From: Pseudooceanicola lipolyticus
Lineage (GTDB): Bacteria; Pseudomonadota; Alphaproteobacteria; Rhodobacterales; Rhodobacteraceae
NCBI RefSeq assembly: GCF_002786325.1
Contig: NZ_PGTB01000013.1
Coordinates: 1-63,038 of the forward strand
Reading direction: 5' to 3'
DNA: 63,038 bases
The position numbers and the translations under genes were made by a program. The notes beneath the pieces were generated by a model, which made no database searches, was not told the origin of the DNA, and worked only from the letters and a program-made list of their open reading frames with translations. Below, piece after piece: positions 1 to 8,397 of the stretch (position 1 is the first letter of the stretch; each line of letters starts with the position of its first letter).

Positions 1-610
1 CGCGGCGCTGGAACAGCGGGGTGACACGGTCACGCGGCTGTCGCGCTCGCAGGACGGCTTCGACCTGGCCGATCCCGACTCGGTCGCGGCCGGTCTGGAC
101 CGGCTCGATGGCCCGTTTGACAGCCTGCTGATTGCCAGCGGCATCCTGGCCCCGCCCGACAGCCGCCCGGAGAAATCGCTGGCCGAGATCGAGGCGCGCA
201 GCATGGCGCAGGTGCTGGCGGTGAACGCCATTGGCCCGGCCCTGGTGTTGCGCCATGCGCCGCGATTGCTGCCGCGCAGGGGGCGGTCGGTTGTCGGGGT
301 GCTGACCGCGCGGGTCGGCTCGATCGGCGACAACCGGCTGGGCGGCTGGTACAGCTATCGCGCCGCCAAGGCGGCGGCGAACCAGATCGTGCATACCGCC
401 GCCATCGAACTGGCCCGCACCCATGCCGAGGCGGTGGTGGTCGCGCTGCATCCCGGCACCGTCGAGACCGCGTTCACCCAAGATTACCCGGCGCATAAGA
501 AGGTCGCGGCAGCGCAGGCGGCGGCCAACCTGCTGGATGTGCTGGACGGGCTGGGGCCAGAGCAGAGCGGGCAATTCTTCGACTGGGCCGGACAGGTGGT
601 GCCATGGTGA
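1..610 (+). CDS. SDR family oxidoreductase, 5' end missing
   Basis: This is the C-terminal part of a short-chain dehydrogenase/reductase; the reading frame is open from base 2, so the N-terminal nucleotide-binding glycine motif lies outside the window. Visible family features are the IASG stretch matching the NAG motif, the VLTARVGSIGD strand with the catalytic Ser region, and the YSYRAAKAA stretch that carries the Tyr-x3-Lys pair, followed by LHPGTVET. It looks like the C-factor/SDR type that often sits beside photolyase genes. Its TGA overlaps the ATG of the photolyase gene by seven bases, so the two are probably translationally coupled. Substrate unknown. Confidence 0.85.
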   Translation, partial: AALEQRGDTVTRLSRSQDGFDLADPDSVAAGLDRLDGPFDSLLIASGILAPPDSRPEKSLAEIEARSMAQVLAVNAIGPALVLRHAPRLLPRRGRSVVGVLTARVGSIGDNRLGGWYSYRAAKAAANQIVHTAAIELARTHAEAVVVALHPGTVETAFTQDYPAHKKVAAAQAAANLLDVLDGLGPEQSGQFFDWAGQVVPW

Positions 611-2136
611 AACCCCGCCTGGTGCTGGTGCTGGGCGACCAGCTGACCACCGAAATCGCCGCGCTGCGCGCCGCCGACAAGGAGCGCGACGTGGTGGTGA
701 TGGCCGAGGTGATGGACGAGGCCCGCTATGTCCCGCACCACCCGAAAAAGATCGCGCTGGTCCTGGCGGCGATGCGGAAATTCGCCGCCAATCTCGAAGC
801 GGATGGCTGGCAGGTGGCCTATGCGCGGCTGGACGACAGCGACAATGCCGGGTCGATCCCCGGCGAGCTGCTGCGCCGCGCCGAGGCCTTCGAGGCCGAC
901 GAGGTGATCGCCACCACGCCCGGTGAATGGCGCCTGATCGCGGCTTTGGACGATCTGCCGCTGACCCTGCACCAGCACCCGGACGACCGGTTCCTGTGTT
1001 CGCGCAGCGAATTCGCCGACTGGGCCGAGGGCCGCAAGGAATTGCGCATGGAATGGTTTTACCGCGAGATGCGCCGCAAGACCGGGCTGTTGATGGAGGG
1101 GGACGACCCCGCCGGGGGCAGCTGGAATTATGACGCGGACAACCGCAAGCCCGCCAGCGACGATGCCGATCCGCCCGAGCCGTTGAGCTTTGCCCCCGAT
1201 GACACGGTCGACCAGGTGCTGGATCTGGTCGAGGAGCGGTTCGGCGACCATTTCGGCGACCTGCGCCCGTTTGGCTTTGCCACCGACCGCAAGCAGGCGC
1301 TGAAGGTGCTGGACCATTTCATCGAGCACGGCCTGCCAAAATTCGGCGATTACCAGGACGCGATGCTGCGCGGCGAGCCGATGCTGTGGCACGCGGTGAT
1401 CTCGCCCTATCTGAATATCGGTTTGCTGGACCCGCTGGAGGTGTGCCAGCGCTGCGAACAGGCCTGGCAGGATGGCAAGGCGCCGCTGAACGCGACCGAA
1501 GGATTCATCCGCCAGATCATCGGCTGGCGCGAATTTGTCCGCGGGGTCTATTTTCTCGAAGGGCCCGACTATGCCCGCCGCAACGCGCTGAATCACCAGC
1601 GCGGGCTGCCGGACCTGTACTGGGGCGGCGAGACGCGGATGGCCTGCATGGCCGAGGTCGTCGCCCAGACCCGCAAATACGCCTATGCCCACCACATTCA
1701 GCGCCTGATGATCACCGGCAATTTCGCCCTGCTGGCCGGGATCGATCCGGCCGAGGTGCATGAATGGTACCTGTCGGTCTATGCCGATGCCTATGAATGG
1801 GTCGAGGCGCCGAACACGGTGGGGATGAGCCAGTTCGCCGATGGCGGCATCGTCGCCTCGAAACCCTATGTCTCGTCGGGCAATTACATTGCCAAGATGT
1901 CGAACTATTGCCGCGACTGCGCCTATGACGTGAAGGCCAAAAGCGGCGAGACCGCCTGCCCGTTTAACTTGTTGTACTGGTATTTCATCGACCGCCACCG
2001 CGACCGGTTCGAAGACAACCCGCGCATGAAGGTGATTTATCGCAACTGGGACAAGCGCGACGAAGACGACCGCGCCCAGATCCTGCGCGAGGCCGAGGCC
2101 TGGCTGGACCAGCTGAGCAAGGGCAAGACGGTATAG
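604..2136 (+). CDS. FeS-type cryptochrome/photolyase family protein
   Basis: A 510-residue member of the bacterial FeS cryptochrome/photolyase group, like Agrobacterium PhrB and Rhodobacter CryB, which repairs (6-4) photoproducts or acts as a blue-light protein using FAD, a lumazine antenna and a 4Fe-4S cluster. The N terminus (LVLVLGDQL) matches the family. Four cysteines at residues 348, 436, 439 and 452 sit at the spacing of the cluster ligands known in PhrB (C-x2-C followed by ACP). Length fits a full protein. The ATG at 604 overlaps the upstream SDR stop. Whether it repairs DNA or only senses light cannot be told from sequence. Confidence 0.93.
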   Translation: MVKPRLVLVLGDQLTTEIAALRAADKERDVVVMAEVMDEARYVPHHPKKIALVLAAMRKFAANLEADGWQVAYARLDDSDNAGSIPGELLRRAEAFEADEVIATTPGEWRLIAALDDLPLTLHQHPDDRFLCSRSEFADWAEGRKELRMEWFYREMRRKTGLLMEGDDPAGGSWNYDADNRKPASDDADPPEPLSFAPDDTVDQVLDLVEERFGDHFGDLRPFGFATDRKQALKVLDHFIEHGLPKFGDYQDAMLRGEPMLWHAVISPYLNIGLLDPLEVCQRCEQAWQDGKAPLNATEGFIRQIIGWREFVRGVYFLEGPDYARRNALNHQRGLPDLYWGGETRMACMAEVVAQTRKYAYAHHIQRLMITGNFALLAGIDPAEVHEWYLSVYADAYEWVEAPNTVGMSQFADGGIVASKPYVSSGNYIAKMSNYCRDCAYDVKAKSGETACPFNLLYWYFIDRHRDRFEDNPRMKVIYRNWDKRDEDDRAQILREAEAWLDQLSKGKTV

Positions 2137-2155
2137 CGGCACTGCCCGCGCGGTG

Positions 2156-2172
2156 GCGCCCGCAACGGGCGC
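2156..2172. terminator. short GC hairpin between convergent genes
   Basis: A perfect inverted repeat GCGCCCG-CAA-CGGGCGC lies 20 bases after the photolyase stop and before the convergent permease stop. It has no U tract, so it may slow rather than end transcription. Weak call. Confidence 0.35.
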
Positions 2173-2204
2173 GGATCGGAACCAGCCCGCGCCTTGGGCA
2201 CCGG

Positions 2205-3722
2205 TCAGCTGCGGATCCGGCCCCTTGCGCGGGTGATTGCACGGGCCAGCCACTGCCGCCACGGGAACAGCGTTGCCGCCAGCAGCAGCACCGCACCCGC
2301 CAGCAGCGCGGCGCTGCCGGGGCGGGTCAGGAACACGGTGGCATCGCCGCGCGACAACAGCATCGCCCGGCGGAAATATTCCTCCATCATCGGGCCGAGC
2401 ACGAAGCCGATCAGCAGCGGCGCGGGTTCGAACCTGAACAGCCGGAGACCATAGCCGATGGCGCCGAAGATCAGCGTGGCCCAGACATCGGTGAGCGAAT
2501 TCGAGATCGAATAGACGCCGACGCAGATCAGCACGATGACGGTCGGGTAGAGATAGTAATGCGGCACCCGCAGCAGGCGGACCCAGATGCCGATCAGCGG
2601 GATGTTCAGTACCAGCAGAAAGATGTTGCCGAAGACAAAGCTGACCACGAGGCCCCAGAACAGCTCGGGATGGTCCGAGATCAGCCGCGGGCCCGGGGTG
2701 ATCCCGTGGATCATCAGCGCCCCGAGCATCAGCGCCATCGTGGTCGATCCCGGAATGCCCAGCGTCAGGGTGGGAATAAAGGCGGTCTGGGCGGCGGCGT
2801 TGTTGGCGGCTTCGGGCACCACCACGCCTTCGATCGCGCCCTTGCCAAACTGGTGGGCGCGTTTGTTGACCCGCTTTTCCAGGGCATAGCTGACAAAGCT
2901 GGCAACCGTCTGGCCGGTGCCCGGAAGGGTGCCGAAAAAGCTGCCGATTACCGAACCGCGCAGCGCCGGCATCAGGCTGCGCGCCCATTCGGCGGCGGTG
3001 GGGAACATGCTGCCGATCAGCCCGGCGCCGGCATAGCTTTGGGTGGCGCCGCGCAGAGAGACCATGACCTCGGAAATGCCGAACAGCCCCATCGCGACCA
3101 CCACCAGAGAGACCCCGTCGCGCAATTCCTGGATGCCGCCGGTGAACCGGGTCTCGCCCGAATTCACATCGACGCCGATGGTGCCCAGCAGGATGCCCAG
3201 GCAAACCATCATCAGCCCGCGCGTGGCCCCGGAGGTGCTGACCACCGAGGCGGCGACGAGGCCCAGCACCATCACCGAGAAATATTCGGCCGGCTGGAAC
3301 AGCAGCGCGAATTCCGCCAGCCGCGGCGACAGCAGCACCATGACCACGACACCGAACAGGGCGCCGAACATCGAGGCCATCGCGGTGGAAAACAGCGCGA
3401 TGCCGGCGCGGCCCTGCTGCGCCATCGGATAGCCGTCAAGACAGGTGACCGAGGCCGAGGGGGTGCCGGGGATATTCAGCAGGATCGAAGCGATCGAGCC
3501 GCCATATTCTGCGCCGTAATAGACCCCGGCCAGCATCACCAGGGCAGTTTCCGGCGGCAGGTAGAACGAGACCGGCAGCAGCATGGCAACCGCCGCCAGC
3601 GGGCCGACCCCGGGGAGCACGCCGATAAACGTGCCCAGGAACACCCCGACAAAGCAATAGAGCAGGTTCTGAATGGTGGCGGCGGTGCTGAGGCCCAGGG
3701 CCAGATTGTCGAGTAGGTCCAT
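2205..3722 (-). CDS. TTT transporter large permease (TctA family)
   Basis: A 505-residue inner-membrane protein of the TctA family, the large permease of tripartite tricarboxylate transporters, which import carboxylates with a periplasmic binding protein. Family marks are the GVLPGVGPLAAVAMLLP segment near residues 33-49, the YGGSIASILLNIPGTP segment, the repeated GTLPGTGQT segment in the second half, and many hydrophobic helices. I start at the ATG at 3722 (MDLLDNLALGL), one base past the end of the small permease gene, rather than the longer frame at 3764 that would overlap it. Last gene of the operon tctC-bmp-tctB-tctA. Confidence 0.95.
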   Translation of the reverse strand: MDLLDNLALGLSTAATIQNLLYCFVGVFLGTFIGVLPGVGPLAAVAMLLPVSFYLPPETALVMLAGVYYGAEYGGSIASILLNIPGTPSASVTCLDGYPMAQQGRAGIALFSTAMASMFGALFGVVVMVLLSPRLAEFALLFQPAEYFSVMVLGLVAASVVSTSGATRGLMMVCLGILLGTIGVDVNSGETRFTGGIQELRDGVSLVVVAMGLFGISEVMVSLRGATQSYAGAGLIGSMFPTAAEWARSLMPALRGSVIGSFFGTLPGTGQTVASFVSYALEKRVNKRAHQFGKGAIEGVVVPEAANNAAAQTAFIPTLTLGIPGSTTMALMLGALMIHGITPGPRLISDHPELFWGLVVSFVFGNIFLLVLNIPLIGIWVRLLRVPHYYLYPTVIVLICVGVYSISNSLTDVWATLIFGAIGYGLRLFRFEPAPLLIGFVLGPMMEEYFRRAMLLSRGDATVFLTRPGSAALLAGAVLLLAATLFPWRQWLARAITRARGRIRS

Positions 3723-3723
3723 G

Positions 3724-4164
3724 TTACAGCCCCCGGATGGCGATGAAGGGAATGCCGAGGCCAAGCACGAAGATCAGCCAGACGGCCAGGGCGACGCCGA
3801 TCGCCAGGGCAATGCGGTGCGACCAGCGAAAGCCGGGGATCACCGTGCCGGTGACCAGCACCGCCAGCGCGGTTGCGGGCAGCACACCGGCAAGCGGCGT
3901 GAACAGCGCGAAGGCGGCGACGCCGCCGGCCACGCCGATCACCGCCATCGGATCGGCGGCCTGCACCGGTATCGGATGGCGCAGGTTCTGCACCAGCCCG
4001 ATCAGCGCCAGCAGGCAGAGCAGCCCGCCGACCAGCAGGGGAAAGGCGCCGGGCCCCATGCGGCGCAGCGACCCGAGTTCCAGCGAGGTCATCGCGCCGA
4101 TCGCAAAGATCAGCCCGGCCCCCAGCATCAGGAGCGGGCCGAGATGCGAGATCAGCCGTCGCAT
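3724..4164 (-). CDS. TTT transporter small permease (TctB family)
   Basis: A 146-residue protein with four predicted membrane segments (about residues 9-27, 38-58, 74-92 and 100-140), the size and pattern of TctB, the small membrane subunit of tripartite tricarboxylate transporters. The family sequence MGPGAFP(L) is present near residue 36. The start overlaps the end of the BMP-like gene by 13 bases and the stop is one base from the TctA start, so all are probably one transcript. Substrate is not predictable from this subunit. Confidence 0.92.
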   Translation of the reverse strand: MRRLISHLGPLLMLGAGLIFAIGAMTSLELGSLRRMGPGAFPLLVGGLLCLLALIGLVQNLRHPIPVQAADPMAVIGVAGGVAAFALFTPLAGVLPATALAVLVTGTVIPGFRWSHRIALAIGVALAVWLIFVLGLGIPFIAIRGL

Positions 4165-5090
4165 CGCACCGCCTCGGGTTCGAATTCCGGGCCGTCATAC
4201 GTGTCGGGAATCGAGATCCGGCCGGCCCGGAGCGCGCTGGCCGCGGCCTCGACCGCGGTGGCGGCGGCGGCGGGCACCGCGGAGCCGAGGCGCAGCGACA
4301 CGGCGTCGCCCGTGTTCAGCCCGAACTCGACAATCGCCTCGGGGCAGTGCCCGGCAACCATGTCGCCGATTGCGCGTTCGACTCCCAGATCGATCCGGGC
4401 AAGCGCCGAGGCGACAAACACCTCCGGATCCTTTGCCACCCAGTCCAGCGCATTGCCGATCTGCCACACGCGGCCGGCGCGGCAGGCCTCGACCGCGCCG
4501 CGCCGGGCGGCGTTCAGCATGGTGAAGAGGACATCGGCGCCGCCGGCGATTTCGGCCTTGGCCCAGCGCCGGGTGACGGCGCTGTCATCCTGGGTGCCGC
4601 AGAAGCCGGTCAGCACCTTTACCCCGGGATCGGCATGGGCGACACCGGCGACAAAGGCGGCGCGCCCTTTCAGCCCGGGCCGCACCCGGTGCCCGGACAG
4701 ATGCCCGACAATGCCGGTCCGGCTGAGATGCGCCGCCAGGACACCGGCCAGGAAGGCCGAGTCTTCCTGGCGCACGTCATAGCTGGCCAGGTTGGCGCCG
4801 GTTTTCTGACCCTGCACGATGGCAAAGCGCTTGTCAGGGTGGCGGGCGGCGATTTCCGGCGTGGCGATGTTGCCCTGGCCGCCGATGAACACCAGCCCGT
4901 CGACCTCAGGCACCACCTCGGCGAGGCGGGCGCGGATCTCGTCCTGGTCGTAGCGCACACCCGAAACCAGGGTGATCGCTGCCAGCCCGTCCTGCGCCGC
5001 CCGCTCGGCCCCGGCGAGGGCAGAGGCGTTAAAGCCGTCATCCTGCACCTCGCCCACGAAGAAGACCGCGATTTTCATGTCGCCGCTCAT
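4152..5090 (-). CDS. BMP/PnrA-like ligand-binding protein without signal peptide
   Basis: A 312-residue protein with the fold signature of the BMP (basic membrane protein/PnrA) family, normally a lipoprotein or periplasmic binding protein for nucleosides: KIAVFFVGEVQDDGFN at the N terminus, an LVFIGGQGN strand, YDVRQEDSAFLAGVLAA and VGHLSGHRV. No signal peptide, lipobox or Tat motif is visible: the protein begins MSGDMKIAVFF, the first strand of the domain, so it should stay in the cytoplasm. I chose the ATG at 5090 because it overlaps the binding-protein stop as ATGA. Both ends overlap transporter genes, so it is an integral part of the TTT operon. It may sense or buffer imported ligand; that is inference. 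Confidence 0.8.
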   Translation of the reverse strand: MSGDMKIAVFFVGEVQDDGFNASALAGAERAAQDGLAAITLVSGVRYDQDEIRARLAEVVPEVDGLVFIGGQGNIATPEIAARHPDKRFAIVQGQKTGANLASYDVRQEDSAFLAGVLAAHLSRTGIVGHLSGHRVRPGLKGRAAFVAGVAHADPGVKVLTGFCGTQDDSAVTRRWAKAEIAGGADVLFTMLNAARRGAVEACRAGRVWQIGNALDWVAKDPEVFVASALARIDLGVERAIGDMVAGHCPEAIVEFGLNTGDAVSLRLGSAVPAAAATAVEAAASALRAGRISIPDTYDGPEFEPEAVRCDG

Positions 5091-6049
5091 TGCGATGCCG
5101 CGGTGACCAGCGGTGTCCATTTGGTCAGCTGATCGGCGACATAGGCCGAGAATTCATCGCTGGTCTTGGGCTCGCGGATCAGGCCCCAGGTGTCGAACTG
5201 GGCCTTGACGTCGTCCATCTCCATGGCCGCGGTCAGGGCGGTGTCGAGCTTGGCCTTGATTTCGTCGGCCACACCCGCCGGGGCGCTGACGCCCAGCCAG
5301 TTTTCGGCGACGATGTCATAGCCGGCTTCGACAAAGGTCGGCACCTCGGGCAGCGAGGCGATGCGCGCGGGGGCCGAGACCGCCAGCGGGATTGCCGAAC
5401 CGTCCTGCACCGCCGGCAGGTTCTGCGGCACCGCGTCGAAGATCATCGGCACCACGCCGCTCATGAAATCGAGCCGCATCGGGCCGGACCCTTTGTAGGG
5501 GATGTGAAACAGCTCGGCCCCGGTTTCGGCCTGGAACTGCTCGGCGATGATGTGGCCCCACGAGCCGACGCCGGAACTGCCATATTCATAAAAGCCCGGC
5601 TCGGCCTTGGCCTTTTCGACAAAGGCGGCCAGATCGGCGGTGTCGACCGACGGCGCCGCAAACAAGCCAAGATGCACGGTGCCGACATAGGTGATGTGGT
5701 CAAAATCGTCGATCGGGTCATAGGGGGTGTCGGGAAACCGGATCGGCGCCACGTTGAACGGCGTCAGGTTGGACAGCATCAGCGTGTAGCCGTCGGGCGC
5801 GGCCTGTTGCAGCGCCGAGGCAGCCACAGTGCCCGCCGCGCCGGGCTTGTTCTCGACCACGAATTGCTGGCCCAGCTGCGCAGAGAGCTTCTCGGACAGC
5901 AGGCGCGCGACCAGGTCGGATGAGCCGCCGGGCGGGAACGAGACCAGGATGCGGACGGGGCGCTCGGGCCAGGCGGTATCGGCCGCAACCGGAAGCGCGG
6001 CGGTTGCCAGCGCGGCGATGGCGGTGGCAAGAAGGGTTCTGCGGTGCAT
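5087..6049 (-). CDS. TTT transporter periplasmic binding protein (TctC/Bug family)
   Basis: A 320-residue extracytoplasmic solute receptor of the TctC/Bug family. Residues 1-24 form a signal peptide with a cleavage site after VAADTA-like sequence; the mature start WPERPVRILVSFPPGGSSD and the following ENKPGAAGTV are the hallmark ligand-carboxylate-binding segments of the family. An AGAGAGGA-like Shine-Dalgarno (about 6055-6062) precedes the ATG at 6049. First gene of the operon, transcribed away from the RpiR regulator. The ligand is likely a carboxylate but is not specified by the sequence. Confidence 0.95.
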   Translation of the reverse strand: MHRRTLLATAIAALATAALPVAADTAWPERPVRILVSFPPGGSSDLVARLLSEKLSAQLGQQFVVENKPGAAGTVAASALQQAAPDGYTLMLSNLTPFNVAPIRFPDTPYDPIDDFDHITYVGTVHLGLFAAPSVDTADLAAFVEKAKAEPGFYEYGSSGVGSWGHIIAEQFQAETGAELFHIPYKGSGPMRLDFMSGVVPMIFDAVPQNLPAVQDGSAIPLAVSAPARIASLPEVPTFVEAGYDIVAENWLGVSAPAGVADEIKAKLDTALTAAMEMDDVKAQFDTWGLIREPKTSDEFSAYVADQLTKWTPLVTAASQ

Positions 6050-6073
6050 CGGGACATCCTCTCTGCTGTTGGT

Positions 6074-6157
6074 GAAATCACAGTTTCACGGTTTGGCGAT
6101 TCCACAAATACATGAAACTGAAGTTTCTGTGTGGAAGCCCGAAAAAACTGCAGTTTC
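6074..6157. promoter_or_regulatory. three phased candidate RpiR operators
   Basis: Three related 14-bp sites: GAAATCACAGTTTC (6074-6087), GAAACTGAAGTTTC (6114-6127, a near-perfect inverted repeat) and AAAACTGCAGTTTC (6144-6157, which contains the perfect palindrome AAACTGCAGTTT). Start-to-start spacings are 40 and 30 bp, close to whole helical turns. They lie just upstream of the transporter start and between it and the rpiR-type gene, so that regulator is the obvious candidate ligand. Read directly from sequence; binding is inferred. Confidence 0.6.
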
Positions 6158-6320
6158 GCCATCCGGCTGTGCATCGCGCCGGATCTTTGCCCAAATTTGC
6201 CGCGCCTTTGGGATGAATTCCCCCTTGCAATAGGGGTTTTGGACCTGTCCCTGACCGGAGCGGCCGTGATTCTCCCTCCCTTGTCTTGTGATTCCGCCCC
6301 CTGTGCGGCAGATTGAAAAT

Positions 6321-7178
6321 ATGGAACCACAGTTTCAGGCTGACACGCCCACCACCTTTCTGGCCCGGATTCGCGCCGTCCTGCCGGAGCTGCACCGCGC
6401 CGAGCACAAGCTGGGCAGCTTCCTGCTCGATTTTCCCGGCGATCTAGCCGCTTACGACGCGCAGGAACTGGCCCGCCTCAGCGGCGTGTCGAAGGCCACG
6501 GTATCACGTTTCGTGCGCCGCATCGGGTTTGAAAGCTATGAGGTCGCCCGCCGCGCCGCCCGCGACGAGCGCCAGACCGGGTCGCGCCATTTCATCGCCC
6601 ATGCCGAACCGCTGTGGGGGCAGAGCCCGCTGGCCGATCTGATGCGGGAAGAGATGGCCAATGTCGCCTGGACGCTCGAGCGCATCGATCCGGCGGAGCT
6701 GGAGCAATTGGCCGAGGCCATGCTGTCGGCGCGCCGTGTCTGGCTGATCGGCTATCGGATCAGCCGGGTGTTTGCCGATTATCTGTACTGGCAGCTGCTG
6801 AAGGTGATCCCGGCGGCGACGGTGATTCCGCAGGCCGGCGAAAGCCTGGGCGAATACACCGCCGAAATGACCGGCGAGGATCTGGTGATCGTGGTGGCCT
6901 TGCGCCGGCGCGCCGCCAATACCGACCGGCTGATCGCCGAACTGGGCCGGGTCGGGGTGGCCACCGCGATGATCACCGACGACGGCGCCGGGCCTGACGA
7001 GCGGGTGAACTGGCATTTCCGGTGCCGGATCGAAACCTCCAGCCCGCAATTCAACCACGCTGCCGTTGTCAACCTGTGCCATCAGATCGTCACCCGCACG
7101 ACCCTGAAAGCCGGGCGCGCGGCCAGCGCCCGGCTGCGGCGGATCGACGAGGCCAACGAACGCCTTGGCGAGGTCTGA
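6321..7178 (+). CDS. MurR/RpiR family transcriptional regulator
   Basis: A 285-residue regulator with an N-terminal RpiR helix-turn-helix (about residues 10-85; ELARLSGVSKATVSRFVRRIGF) and a C-terminal SIS phosphosugar-binding-type domain (about 110-250; RRVWLIGYRISRVFADYL and EDLVIVVALRRRA). It is divergent from the TTT operon and probably represses or activates it in response to a ligand. I prefer the ATG at 6321 over the upstream in-frame start at 6288 because family members begin close to the HTH; the ribosome site is weak in both cases. A fourth operator-like site overlaps the first codons, suggesting autoregulation. Confidence 0.92.
   Translation: MEPQFQADTPTTFLARIRAVLPELHRAEHKLGSFLLDFPGDLAAYDAQELARLSGVSKATVSRFVRRIGFESYEVARRAARDERQTGSRHFIAHAEPLWGQSPLADLMREEMANVAWTLERIDPAELEQLAEAMLSARRVWLIGYRISRVFADYLYWQLLKVIPAATVIPQAGESLGEYTAEMTGEDLVIVVALRRRAANTDRLIAELGRVGVATAMITDDGAGPDERVNWHFRCRIETSSPQFNHAAVVNLCHQIVTRTTLKAGRAASARLRRIDEANERLGEV
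6323..6336. promoter_or_regulatory. fourth RpiR-type site, over the regulator start codon
   Basis: GGAACCACAGTTTC matches the inverted-repeat site at 6114-6127 at 10 of 14 positions and keeps the AGTTTC half intact. It covers the first codons of the regulator gene, where bound protein would block its own expression. Chance similarity is possible. Confidence 0.4.
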
Positions 7179-7423
7179 GACGCGGACGCCCTGACAGCGG
7201 TAAGCGGTGCCGCAGCTGACAGGCACGGCCTGTCTGCCGCGGGTGAGTTCTGCTGTGCGCGGCGCAGGGCCGAGGGCGCCGCAGCTTATCTGCAGCCGAT
7301 ATGGCCGGGCGGGCGAAACTGCTTCAACGAGATTTTCCCCTGAGCGTTCAAAGCCATCGTTTCTAAGCCGGCAAAAAGTTTGGCACGCTCAGGGCAAATT
7401 TCATCGACGCATCGGAGTACATC

Positions 7424-8392
7424 ATGAAAGTCGGGTTCATCGGCCTCGGGAACGTGGGCGGAAAACTGGCCGGCAGCCTCCTGCGCAACCGGATCGACCT
7501 TACCGTATTGGACCGGAACGCGCAGGTGATGGCGGATTTCGCCGCCCGCGGTGCGGGCATCGCCGAAAACGCCGCGGCGCTGATGCGCGAGTGCGACGTG
7601 GTGATCACCTGCCTGCCGTCGCCGGCGATCTCGGCCGCCATCATGGACGAGATGCTTCCCGAGGTCGGGCCGGGCAAGACCTGGCTTGAAATGTCGACCA
7701 CGGACGAGGCCGAGATCCGCCGCCTGGCCGCATTGGTCGAGCAGAAGGGCGGCACTGCCGTGGACTGCCCGGTTTCAGGTGGCTGCCACCGGGCGGATAC
7801 GGGCAATATCTCGATCTTCGCGGGCTGCGACCGCCAGACCTTTGAAAGAGTTCTGCCGCTTCTGACACGCCTTGGCCGGCGGGTGCTGCATACCGGCGCC
7901 GTCGGCACGGCCTCGACGCTGAAGGTGATGACCAATTATCTGGCCACGGCGAACCTGCTGACCTGCTGCGAGGCACTGGTCACCATGAAGGCGGCCGGAA
8001 TGGACCTGGCCACCACCTACGAGGCGATGAAGATCTCGTCGGGGACCAGCTTTGTGCACGAGACCGAAAGCCAGCTGATCCTGAACGGCTCGCGGGACGT
8101 GAGCTTTACCATGGACCTGATCCTGAAGGATCTCGGACTGTTCCAGACCATTGCCGAGCGCAACAACGTGCCGCTGGAGATGTCGCCGATGATCATCGAC
8201 ATCATGAAGGACGGCCAGTCGCGCTATGGCGAGCGTGCCAATACCGATGACATCATCCGCCGCCTCGAAGAGGCGACGGGCCTGTCGATCCTTGCCGAGG
8301 GCTTTCCCGCGGAACTGATCGACGACGAGCCGGAAGAGCCCGGCTATGAGGTCTTTCCCCCGGGGCGGGCGCGCCCCGTCGCGGCGGAGTGA
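7424..8392 (+). CDS. 3-hydroxyisobutyrate dehydrogenase-family NAD(P)-dependent oxidoreductase
   Basis: A 322-residue beta-hydroxyacid dehydrogenase. The Rossmann motif GFIGLGNVGG (residues 4-13) opens the protein; DCPVSGGCHRADTGNISIFAGC matches the substrate-binding motif (family DAPVSGG), and KVMTNYL carries the catalytic Lys region. A GGAG site at about 7414 precedes the ATG. The C-terminal tail (last 35 residues, acidic then Pro/Arg rich) is longer than usual. It is followed five bases later by a class II aldolase gene. That pairing is known from four-carbon acid sugar breakdown (LtnD/OtnC type), but no kinase is present here. Substrate unknown. Confidence 0.9.
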   Translation: MKVGFIGLGNVGGKLAGSLLRNRIDLTVLDRNAQVMADFAARGAGIAENAAALMRECDVVITCLPSPAISAAIMDEMLPEVGPGKTWLEMSTTDEAEIRRLAALVEQKGGTAVDCPVSGGCHRADTGNISIFAGCDRQTFERVLPLLTRLGRRVLHTGAVGTASTLKVMTNYLATANLLTCCEALVTMKAAGMDLATTYEAMKISSGTSFVHETESQLILNGSRDVSFTMDLILKDLGLFQTIAERNNVPLEMSPMIIDIMKDGQSRYGERANTDDIIRRLEEATGLSILAEGFPAELIDDEPEEPGYEVFPPGRARPVAAE

Positions 8393-8397
8393 GCGCG

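Noticed and set aside
484-3204. Very long minus-strand open frame (906 codons)
   Set aside because: It runs antisense through the photolyase gene and out of frame through the TctA gene; composition is that of a shadow frame in GC-rich DNA.
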